Below are positions 30,681-40,400 of a stretch of DNA of 64,000 nt, piece after piece. Each line of letters begins with the position of its first letter. Within the stretch, counting starts at the first letter, position 1. The notes beneath the pieces are model-generated. The model saw nothing but the letters and a program-made list of their open reading frames with translations, was not told the origin of the DNA and ran no database searches. The DNA is taken from positions 11,331,716 to 11,395,715 of the forward strand of contig NC_087067.1 of NCBI RefSeq assembly GCF_963678635.1, given 5' to 3'. The position numbers and the translations under genes were made by a program. Origin of the DNA: Symsagittifera roscoffensis. Its lineage: Eukaryota > Xenacoelomorpha > Acoela > Convolutidae.

Positions 30681-31596
30681 TGTGCCAGTCGGTCATATTT
30701 GGAAGTTTGACCTTGAGAGGAGCAAAAAACACTTGATTTTGGAGTGAAATTTAATTTTTCAAAATTTCGAATGGAACCTGTCATGCACGATTTTCTCACG
30801 AGAACTGAAAATCAGAAAAAGAGATCAGAACAATTTCAGAACAATTGAGTCGCATACGCGGGAAAGTCGCAAGAAAAAGCAGTAGGAAATTGCTATTCGC
30901 AATTTCCATCACTATAATAATCGAGAGTAGAGCTGTCCCATCTGTGACAGAGACGAGAGCATTCCCTCGAATTGGATTATAACGACTGGAGTATTATTCG
31001 GAACTGGACTAGAGTGAACCTTCGGTGGAAAGGTGGACAGCTTGAGTGTCCTAATGGTTCACAAGAAAACTATTGTCTAGAGTATAAACTCGTTCTCATT
31101 GTCAAAACTATAAAACATTAGACTCATTTAGTTACGTTATTTAATTCTTGAGTTAATTACCGACTGGATTATTTCCCACTTCTTGAGCGGGCTACTATGT
31201 GAGTACAAATTTAAATTCCTAGAGTGTGTTTTATAATTGTTATGTTGAGGTAAGGCGAGTTTTAGGTTGATCCATCTGAAATGGATCAAAGTTCCACTGT
31301 CTAATAAAAATAAACTTAACGGATTGTTCCAACCCGGTTTTTAACGGCGTTCATGTATTTTGGGTATCTAGAGACCTAAGTATGGGGACGTTTCTAATTC
31401 TAGAGTGGGGGGATATTTTAGTAGTAGCCTTTAAGCTGTAACGGGTCGTAGTCTCATGTCACAAGCGAACCGAACTGGCTCCGACCGTTCTTGAGGCAGA
31501 AAAACACAAGAGATGGTGTCCCTGACCCTTGAGCCAGTGGTTATAGGGCCTATTTTTCTTAAGCCTCATGTGTGACTGCAGTAGACGAATGTTACA
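30681..31596 (+). repeat. Right LTR of the giant element (916 bp)
   Basis: TGTGCCAGTC...GAATGTTACA, same length as the left LTR and differing at one base that I can see (near 30,808). The junction to LINE-A sequence follows directly at 31,597. Confidence 0.95.
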
Positions 31597-31803
31597 CTTG
31601 CTGACCACCTTCTTCTGAAGACAAAGCGGAATCACCGATGAAAAGATGTGATGCGGAGTCATGAGCTGCGTGCGCATAAGGATAAAGACCTGGATAACGC
31701 TCGTGGATCAGAGATAAAAACTTGTTCCGCGAGATGGAATTGAACGCGTTCTTGAAATCTATTTTGAGAATGACCTTGCCGCTACTTTCAATATTGTCAT
31801 GTA
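31597..31803. repeat. 207-bp direct repeat flanking the giant element, right copy
   Basis: Identical by eye to 8,519-8,725. LINE-A coding sequence continues without a break from this copy into 31,804-32,674, so the pre-insertion LINE had a single copy of the segment. 207 is a multiple of three, but the duplication itself would add 69 residues. Confidence 0.92.
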
Positions 31804-32674
31804 TGTACATTCGCGTGACATGGACTGCAGTCTCTGCTCCTCGAGGCGTGCCATAGCCTAGTTGACGGGCGCCGTATGACTCTTTTGTAGCAGTTGAGTA
31901 GGCGCGTCCACCACATTTGGAGGCCAATCTGCGGAAGACGTTTCCCACAGCAATGGGACGAACTCCTCCAGTCTTCTTGCTCAGGGCGAACAGATTAGCT
32001 TCAAACACAAACGGGCGAATGAGAACCGGGACTTTTCCTGCCAGAACGATGTTGATAAAAGACGTGAGACTACTCAAGTAGGGCTGTGAGGCTTCTCCAC
32101 GTTGACTGATCAGGTCTTTAAGAATCTGCGGAGTCACTCGATCAGGCCCAGCAGCAGAACCAGAAGGAAAAGACTGAATGGCTTCGGAGACACTGGAGAC
32201 GCGGCAAACAACCGGAGACTCTGAAGAAGGGACTGGAATGGAGGAGACAGCATTGGAACGCGGGGGATGTTTTTTCCTCAGCTCTTCCACAACAGCAGGG
32301 TCACTAGGATCCACCATTTCCTCATCTGAGGAGGCAACACGAATGGCGACTTTGATGTCGGAGGCTTCTATCTTGGCAGAGACGCGCTTGCTCAGCTCTT
32401 CAGACGGAGACTGCGTGGAAGGCTTAGGTTTCCTCGCTTTCTTTTGGTCGCGAGTGGCTGGGGCTTCTTCACCAGACTGGAAAGCACGAATCCGCTCATT
32501 GACCTTGGAAATTAGTGACTGACTGTTATTATTATCCTTCTTGGTTACTGATAGGCCTCTACCAATAAGAGTAAATAAACTGCACCAATGGGACAAAAGA
32601 TCCGGCTGTGAACAGTATGAAGGTGTTCCTACCAGATATTGGTTATCCAACCACTGTTCACGGTTGATTTTCAT
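31597..32674 (-). pseudogene. LINE-A, 5' half: N-terminal region and reverse-transcriptase fingers
   Basis: Read on the minus strand from ATG 32,674, this encodes a hydrophilic N-terminal region with a Lys/Arg-rich patch, a G-P-D-R-V motif, then reverse-transcriptase motifs G-G-V-R-P-I-A-V-G and I-D-F-K-N-A-F-N. It continues into the segment at 8,518-6,942 once the giant element and one copy of the 207-bp repeat are discounted. No 2A-like motif is seen here, unlike LINE-B. The 5' end lies within about 200 bases of the CDK5 start, in opposite orientation, so the LINE sits in the CDK5 upstream region. Confidence 0.85.
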
Positions 32675-32827
32675 CGCTTAATCATATTCTTCCCACCCAT
32701 GTCGACGTACTGCGAAAAACCCGGTGAACAGTTCCTTCGATCACACTTCTCTTGTACTGACTTATTGAGAAATAACTTAGCTTGCTGCACTTTAAGGTGT
32801 GTAGTTGTCTGCTTACTGTCGTAATAT

Positions 32828-32847
32828 TTCTGAAGTTTATTTTTCAG
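32828..32847 (+). promoter_or_regulatory. 3' splice acceptor just upstream of the CDK5 start
   Basis: A pyrimidine-rich tract ending TTATTTTTCAG lies 25 bases before ATG 32,873. It can accept either a 5' UTR exon or a trans-spliced leader. A short upstream ATG at 32,859 in another frame overlaps the start codon. Confidence 0.6.
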
Positions 32848-32872
32848 ATAGAAAACGTATGAAGCCAGCAAT

Positions 32873-34157
32873 ATGTCTGCCAAATTCGAAAGGCTAGAAA
32901 AAATTGGCGAGGGTACATATGGCACTGTTTATAAAGCCCGTAATCGAGACACGCAGGCGATTGTTGCTCTGAAACGTGTCAGACTAGATGAAGACGATGA
33001 AGGTGTTCCTAGCAGTGCATTACGGGAAATATGTCTCCTGAAAGTAAAAAGTTTATGACCTAACGCTTGTAAAATAATACGGTGTACACTCTTTGTTAAC
33101 AAGCTTGGTACATTTTATTGTGCAGTTTTGTGCACAATTGAGTTGTAAGGACTCAATTAGAGCGGATTCATGATTATTCGAAGTGTGCGAAATTTTTTTT
33201 TCAATGATTTTTCAAGGTTAATTTCCAAGATTTTAATTGCTTTATTGCTCCCTTTTGCTGTTTGTTGCTGTTGATTGATAAATACAGCTTCGCCACTGTA
33301 TACAGAAATAAAGTAATTGTTTTTAGGAACTTCGACATGTTAACATAGTCAGGCTTCACGACGTTCTCCATAGTGATAAAAAGTTGACTCTAGTTTTTGA
33401 GTTCTGCGAACAGGACCTGAAGAAGTATTTCGACAGCCTGAACGGAGAAGCAATGGATCAAAATACAGTAAAATCGTTCTTCAAGCAGTTGTTACGAGGC
33501 AAGTAAATTGAAAAGACATAATCTTGGAGTTTTCATTCTTTACTAAAAATAAGTGTTTTTTTTTCTTATTCACGCGCATAGTTTGATGTTGCATCAAAAT
33601 TTTCGTTTCATCTCATGCGAATTTTTTCAGGTTTGGCCTTCTGTCATGAACATAACGTTCTCCACAGGGACCTAAAACCCCAAAATTTGTTGATCAATAA
33701 AGCAGGAGAGCTGAAACTAGCAGATTTTGGCCTGGCTCGTGCTTTTGGAATCCCAGTAAGGTGCTATAGCTCTGAAGTGGTAACACTGTGGTACAGACCT
33801 CCAGATGTTTTGTTTGGAGCCAAAATTTACAACACTTCAATAGATGTATGGTCGGCTGGCTGCATATTCGCTGAAATGGCAAATTCAGGAAGGCCACTTT
33901 TTCCAGGGAACGACGTTGATGACCAATTACGAAGAATCTTCAAATTACTAGGATCACCGACTGACGAAAATTGGCCCGGTGTTGCCAAGTTTCCAGAGTT
34001 TAAACCATTTGGACCTTTCAACCCGTGCAATGATATTAGTTCTGCAGTGCCTAAGTTGAACTCTAAAGGGGTAGATCTCTTAGTCCAGCTTCTGGTCTGT
34101 AATCCAAGCTTAAGACTGTCTTCATCAGATGCTCTAAGTCATTCCTATTTCGATTGA
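32873..34157 (+). CDS. CDK5: Cyclin-dependent kinase 5
   Basis: Three coding exons: 32,873-33,043, 33,327-33,498 and 33,631-34,157, giving 289 residues (vertebrate CDK5 has 292). Seen: G-E-G-T-Y-G glycine loop, V-A-L-K lysine, the CDK5-specific helix [21 protein letters not shown], activation loop with Y-S-S-E-V in place of the CDK1/2 Thr, and R-P-P-D-V. These mark CDK5 rather than CDK1/2/3. The family kinase is activated by p35/p39-type partners and acts in neurons, on cytoskeletal and synaptic substrates. Intron 1 is GT-AG in phase 0. Intron 2 has a GC donor (GAG|GCAAGT) that the reading frame requires. MTA follows on the same strand 290 bp later. LINE-A lies antisense directly upstream. 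Confidence 0.95.
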
Positions 34158-34215
34158 TATTTTCATCAATTGTTTGCTGCTGCCTGTTAATTTGAGAAAT
34201 TTATTATCGTGTTGA

Positions 34216-34221
34216 AATAAA
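34216..34221 (+). terminator. Polyadenylation signal of CDK5
   Basis: AATAAA 59 bases after the CDK5 stop, in an AT-rich 3' UTR. The next gene's splice acceptor is about 200 bases further on. Confidence 0.55.
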
Positions 34222-34407
34222 ATAAGATCTATAATTATCGCACTGCCAGTGTTTGTATTTATAATAAGCTGTTTAGAATTTTATTTCGTGCATCATTACT
34301 CCTTCTAAATTTGTTTTAGTTGTAATTTCGTAATATGTATTTCATCGATGTTTTCAAGAATTATTGATCATTTGCAGTATTCGGATCTTTTTTTCTACGG
34401 CTTATGC

Positions 34408-34426
34408 TTTTTGAATAATTTTTCAG
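34408..34426 (+). promoter_or_regulatory. 3' splice acceptor just upstream of the MTA start
   Basis: TTTTTGAATAATTTTTCAG ends 24 bases before ATG 34,451, mirroring the arrangement upstream of CDK5. With only about 200 bases between the CDK5 poly(A) signal and this AG, a downstream-cistron trans-splice site is a reasonable inference. Confidence 0.5.
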
Positions 34427-34450
34427 ATTGGTTTGTGTGTGTTTGTGAAA

Positions 34451-37400
34451 ATGACAGCTCCTTCCCTCAACAATATGTATAGGGTGGGAGATTACGTGTA
34501 CTTCGAAGTGCATGCGGGATACCCGTACCAGATCAGGAAAATAGAGGAGTTGAATAGAGCAAGTAGTGGATCACAGGTGAGTTATAAAGCGGGATTAGGT
34601 TTACACGTTATAATATACACTTTTTGCCATTACTGATTGGGTGTTAATCCGAGTTGAGGTTTAATTTTTGTAATACAAAAATTCGAGCAAGTTCGTTAGC
34701 TAAAATATCAAAATATATTCGAAATATGACCAAACTGTTTGAAATATACTAAATAAGACACTACCCCTCAACTTCCCAAATTCACATACGATGCTGATCT
34801 GTGCCGATAGCTACAAATAGGAAGCCCACTGTTGAATTAATTCGATTGCGATTAGCTAGCGTTATCAAACTGGAATATTGACTTTTTCTAGTTAACAACT
34901 AGTTTAACAAAATCACTGAATCATTTCTGCAGCAACCAAATATGCTGGAAAATTTCTTGAAAGTTCAGTTTTAACTACTGAGGTAGGGAAAAAACTAGTA
35001 GATGGCTAACGGACTGCGCTCAAATCCGGTCAGCACCTGTTTTCTTTAAACCTAAAATATTTAAGATCAAAAAATGATCGGCCTATGGGTTGTCTGCTTT
35101 GTAACTGAAAGTACTTTGTGATTCTTTAAAATCCCAATTTGCGCAGTTTAAATCAATTATATAATTACCGAATACACAACAAACACCGAATACAAAACAA
35201 ACACAAATGTGGGATGAACCATTGAGGATTGAAAAGAGAGGGGGAATGCACTAACAGCAAAGGAACAAAGGAGCACCAGAATTGGGAAGGCAAAAACGTA
35301 ATAAACTGCACAAGACTAGATGGCCCGACTGACAATCATAGTGGCGTTTCCTCTCATGAGGCACACTGAGAGGCTCTGGAGAAGGCGAACTGGGGCAACA
35401 CGAGCGTCACGTGAACCAGAACGTCTGGCATCAGCGAGGATAGCAACTGACTTGAGGGTTTTGATAGCTAAAGCGGACCAACCCCCGAGCGTTTCGACTG
35501 CTAACGGGAAAAAACGGATTCCTTGTTCCTCACAGTTTTTCTCGTGTTTCGAAAATTTGCGGTCCTCAGCAACTTCCAGGGACGCCCCGGGGGTCTCCGC
35601 CGCACGAGAGAGAAGAGATAACTGCAGCGGGGATGTCACGGTGACGTCGAAAGCAGCTGGGCGACCAGCGCTCCAAGTAGGACAAAAATATCGCCGGGTT
35701 TGGACCGTTCTCCGGGGATGAGGTTCCGTTGCTCCTTGATAAGGGCTAAAGAGGCAGCCGTGGTAGCATTGAAAATAATGTCCCGTAGTCTGTCGTGACG
35801 GGAGATCCGGCCACCACTCCCCCCACAAGCGACAGCGTGGTCCCCGAGGACGTCCAGAATGCCAGACGGACACGCGGGACACCTACGAGCAGACGCGAAC
35901 ACAGGAAGACCAAGGCGGTATCTGACAGCAGCTTGGAACTCAGCAGGAAGCAGGTGCAGGCCAAGACCTTTAATGGGGACTGCGGTAAGCCAAGCGCCGG
36001 CGTAAGGCAGAGAGAGCGACTGAAGACGAGCTTGCTCGCGGGAATCGGGAAGAGACGAGAAGAAAGCGTTGTAGGAGGCCTTATCGAGTTTCTCTTGGAA
36101 AGCTTCTTGAGTAAAACCGGGAGTGTTAACGCTTCCAGACTGTTCACGGAAGTCGTTAGAGGCACGCAGGAACTCCGGCGTATCAGTGATGTCGCATTCG
36201 GTAAGAAACGAGACCAAATGAGCTGACTGACACGAAGACCCTAGGAAGGCAGGGATGTGTTGGTCGCGAGCTTGCCGGACGCCAAGTCCGCCATCCTTGA
36301 TAGGCAGGGAAGACTGGGACCAGGCAAGATCAGGAACAGGTGAGCCAACTATGACAGAAAAAGCATCGAGGAGGAGTTCATCAAAAACTTGCAGGGAAGC
36401 TGCGACAGGCTGAGAGGGCGGCTGAGTGCGAAGAGAGTACGTCAGCTTGGGAGCAGCAAGGCAAGTGCGAGTGATGCCAAGTGAGAGCTGGGGGTCATCA
36501 AGAAGAGGTAATTTTTCAAGACATTTGGTGGCTTTCGAGATGCGTTTGTCCAGGACTTTAACTGAGAACTCAGTATCACCAATGGGGGCGCCAAGAAGCT
36601 CGAAGCCATTAGACGCTGCTCTCGGGATAGAAACGGGGATGGACGAGAACTCCACAGGGGCCCACAACTCACACTTACTGTGCTTGACTTTGAGGCCGAG
36701 ATGCAAGCCGTTGGAAATGATGAATTCGAGAGCCTTGAGCAAGGAGTCTTCGTCGCCGGCACAAATACCATCATCAAGGTACCAGCAGTTGAGGGTGAGA
36801 CCGGGGACTTCCGACTTGAGAGATTCGACAAGAGAGTGCAGGGTGACCGCAAAAATGAGAGGCCCTAGCGGGTCCCCCTGTTGAACTCCTTTCTCGCTGT
36901 TGAGAATGACATCCTCGAACAGCAGACGACTGTGGTGACCGTAGGTAAACTCAACAAAGGCGGAGAGACCGGGAAGACGGTTGCGAACTTGAAGGAGGAT
37001 CTCGGTGCGGTCTAGCGTGTTGAAAGCGTTCTCAAAATCCACTGTTAAGACGCCTTGGTGACCATGTTCCGAGCACTTTTTGACTGTCATTTTAGTAGCG
37101 TGGACGATGGCTTCCGAGCCACCGCTGGTAGCGACTCCAAGCTGGCGAGGACACAGGAAATCACGAGCTTCAGCGTTGGCGGCTTCGGCAAGGCATTTAG
37201 CAGTGAGCCTTCGGAGCACTTCGCCGACCGCAATAGGCCGGACACCACCCTTGGGTTTAGCGGTGGCAAAGAGATTCGCACTGCACAGCAACGGAGAGAG
37301 ACCAGAAGGGGCTTGCCCGGCAGCGAGGATGTTAACAACCCTGTTGAGAGACTCTAACGTTCTGGCAGCAGTCTGAGGAGTGGGGCACTCAACGGCGTGA

Positions 37401-40400
37401 ACAAAGTGCTCAGGAAACCAGCGCGAAGGACCGGCAGCAGTGCCGCTCGGGAAACTTTTGAGAGACTTATGAACGAACTCAGATTCGAATTGGTAGGCAA
37501 GAGGGGATTCATCCCGGCCAGAAAAGACAGGAGGGTCAGCGGAAGGATGAAGACTGCGAAGGTCCTTAAGCGACTCGTCACTTTTGGACACGAGGCCATC
37601 AGAACACTGGGCTTTAGCTGCTCTGCCGAACTGACCGAGGCCTGCTAGCTCTTTGGCTCTGCGGACATTAAAGTCAGGAGAAGGTTTGCTGTTTTTCTTC
37701 GTTCGCTCTTTAGGTCTTTTGGTAGCGTTAGACCAGAGGTCCGAAATATTGCCCTCCTTCCAGGACTTGATTCTTTGGCGAATGTCTCTGCAGTTATTAG
37801 CGGCGTGAGACTTGCCTCCGCGGCGAGGGGCTTTCAAGATACATTTGGGGAGCATGAGCAACCGAGTCCAGTTTTTCAGATTGTCCGGAGCGGTGGCGCA
37901 GTTGTCAAGGGCGTGACCAACAAACTCAGACCACTCGTTACGAAGAGAAATCGGAACGAACCGGACAGTGTCAACTCTGGAAGACATGACGTCAGAAAGA
38001 TCCGGCACAGCGCTTTCGGCGAGCTCAGCCGAGATTGTCATACTTAACATCGCTTGAGAGAGGCCAGAGCTAACAGGAGCATCCCGAGAAGGAGAACTCG
38101 TTAAAGCGACAGAGATAGGACTGGAGACAGGAGACGCGAGAAAGCAAATAGGACCGCGAGAATTCCGGCCTATCGGAACATAACCATCAGGGAGCCGGAA
38201 AATTTGATCAAGGTTGACCCAGGAGTCAGAGCTTTTATTCCAACCACGAAAGTGAGCAAAGAAGCGATCGTTGTCAACTTTGAGGATAGAAGCATCATAG
38301 ATACCGGAGGTTAGGTCCGAGATGGCAACAGACGACCCGACTAAGATCTCCGCGGCGTTAACAAATGTGGACAACTGAGTAGGGTCGACAGACGGACCAG
38401 GATTACTTTCAATATCAATAGCGCATAAAAGAAGGAGCATAGAAATGTTATAAAACGACAACTTTGAGTTGAGTTTAAACTTGCGTGACCGCAGTTCTTG
38501 TCGTGATTGTGGATCAGGTTTCTCGCGTGCCAGCAGCAGCATGTGTGTAGATCCAACTGGGCTGTGACCGTTCTGCACACGGTTGAAAGCTAAAACCAGA
38601 AACACTGTCGAGAAGAAAGAGGCAAACAATTGCATGCCTAACGTAGGATGGGTCTCACCCAGACTTAGAGATAACGAAGGCAGAAGGGGAGAGCCAGAGT
38701 CAACGGGCTACGGGTTCCACACCAGGAGACCAGAAATCCAGTGCGGGGTCCAGACCAGATCGTGGATGGCACGCTACCTGAAGACTAGTGGTCCACTTCG
38801 GGCAGGTCAGGAAGTGTGCAACGTCCAGCCAGGTGATCACCAGCACATACCCATCTCAAACTATTTAATAAGTTTATCACAACAATTAGGCTAACAATTT
38901 ATTCTTTAATGGAATTTGTTATTTTTAAGAGTAATGAACGTAGTCTGAAAAGTCTCTAATAACTACAGATGTGCATTCATACATATTGATGCGTTTATGA
39001 ATGCACCTAGAAATATTTGCACTTTTTGAATTCAATTGAAATTAATCTGCTGCAAGTGACATAAATAGAACTCTCCAAATTTGAACGTGGAAATGGCGCA
39101 AAAAAACGTAAACGCTTTCTAGTTTCGAAAGTGGAATTTAATTTTTTGATTTCCAGCGGAATAAAAACTCTACCTATTGATCCAGTTTTCTCTAGTCGGG
39201 TTCATGGTATAAAAAAGCGCCAATAATAAATTGTTCGAGAAATTCAAAGAGCATAAAGGGCATCTATTTTTTTCTTTGGTATTCGAAAGTTGAAATTTTT
39301 TCAATTAAATGAGTGTTTACTTGGGTTCATTACTCTTTTCCAATCTTCGATTGGCTATGTTTATACTTGCGGGAACCAGACTGTTACACATTTTTGTAAT
39401 TGAAATTGATGTTGTAACCAGTTCTCATCATAGTCTCAAGTTTCGTTGATTAACTCTTGTAGTTTTTCTAAATTACTATTTCTGACGGTCCCGGTTTTTT
39501 GGTTTGTTTTTCGCTTAGAATTTTTCCTTGGCCTAAATGATATCTGCTCTTGTTTTTTTGCTTCTAAATGATTTCGGCTCTTGTGTTTAGTGAACTTCTT
39601 TTGCATCAGTATAAGGATAAAATGTGATTATTTAAGTTTTTAAGAAATCAGCTTGGCTAGTAGTAGAAAGGTTAAAATATCAAAATTTTAGGCGCTCAAA
39701 ATTATTTTATAAGAACAATTTCCTGTTACATTTTTTGTTTTCGGATTAATTGGCGTCTAATTACGAGTTATCGGCTTAGTGAACGCTTTAAAATTACTAA
39801 AAGCTTGTTTTATGCTTGTGGCTGTGTTTCCCGTCTGTTTTTCAGAGATTGATTGTCTCGTATTTTCAAAAAATATGTTGATTTTTTTATGACAATCATT
39901 TCCTTTGGTATTTTTGTTTTCGGGTCAATTGGCGTCTAATTAAGTGTTGTGGCTTTGTGGACGCTCGGAAAATACTAAAAGTGCTTAATACTAGTGGTTG
40001 TACTTGTCTGTTTTTCTGTGATTGAATTTTTCGTATTTCCAAAATAATTGTTGATTTTTATGACAATTTCCTGTGTCATTTTTGTTTCGGATAGATTGGC
40101 GTCTAACCACGTGTTGCTAGCTATGTAGATGCTCGGAAAATAGTAAAAACGTGCTTGTTGCTAGTATTTGTGTTTCTCGTCTGTTTTTCAGTGATCGAAT
40201 TGGTGTTTCCAGTTTTTTTTCAATTACTTATTTCCATCTCACTGAATATTTAGTAGCTTGCTATGGCACGCTTTTGAATTAAACTATTGTAGGCCTTCTT
40301 GCTTGATTCGCTTAAATTAAGACGAAAAACCAAAAATTTCAAAATTGATTTCAATGAGTCAAAAACATGATGCAGGAGTTAAATTTTTGAAAAATGAAGA

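Larger units (their letters stand above)
8726..31596 (+). mobile_element. Giant Ty3/Gypsy-like LTR retrotransposon, about 22.9 kb
   Basis: This is a complete element: left LTR 8,746-9,661 preceded by a 20-bp partial copy of its own start, leader with two tandem arrays, Gag-Pol ORF 12,059-20,866, ORF2 21,373-22,785, ORF3 22,772-29,857, small ORF4 29,957-30,250, 3' non-coding region, right LTR 30,681-31,596. Domain order protease, reverse transcriptase, RNase H, integrase (DD35E) identifies the Ty3/Gypsy (Metaviridae) type. LTRs are nearly identical and all ORFs are open, so the insertion is recent and may be active. Typical members of the group are about 5-10 kb, so this one is several times longer, mainly through about 8.5 kb of extra coding sequence 3' of pol. 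Confidence 0.95.
35316..38635 (-). pseudogene. LINE-B protein: 2A motif, chromo-barrel, reverse transcriptase, restriction-like endonuclease
   Basis: About 1,100 residues if one frameshift is allowed. Seen in order: hydrophobic start, 2A motif D-I-E-S-N-P-G-P (74-81), chromo-barrel-like domain (about 99-152), basic linker, reverse transcriptase with [20 protein letters not shown] and Y-L-D-D-G (from 619), a C-x2-C...H...C knuckle, and a PD-(D/E)xK-type nuclease ([18 protein letters not shown]). The frame is lost by a one-base deletion near 35,680-35,686; the rest of the nuclease continues in the next frame to the stop at 35,316. Apart from that lesion it looks recently intact. Cotranslational skipping at Gly80-Pro81 would release an 80-residue leader. 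Confidence 0.85.
35220..38880 (-). mobile_element. LINE-B, nearly intact non-LTR retrotransposon in MTA intron 1
   Basis: A minus-strand element of about 3.6 kb, antisense to the host gene. The coding part spans 38,635 to 35,316. The 5' UTR probably extends to about 38,880 and the 3' end to about 35,220, where a short repetitive tail (AACAAACACCGAATACAAAA-like) is seen. It is related to LINE-A but clearly a different family. Limits are approximate because no target duplication was identified. Confidence 0.8.
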
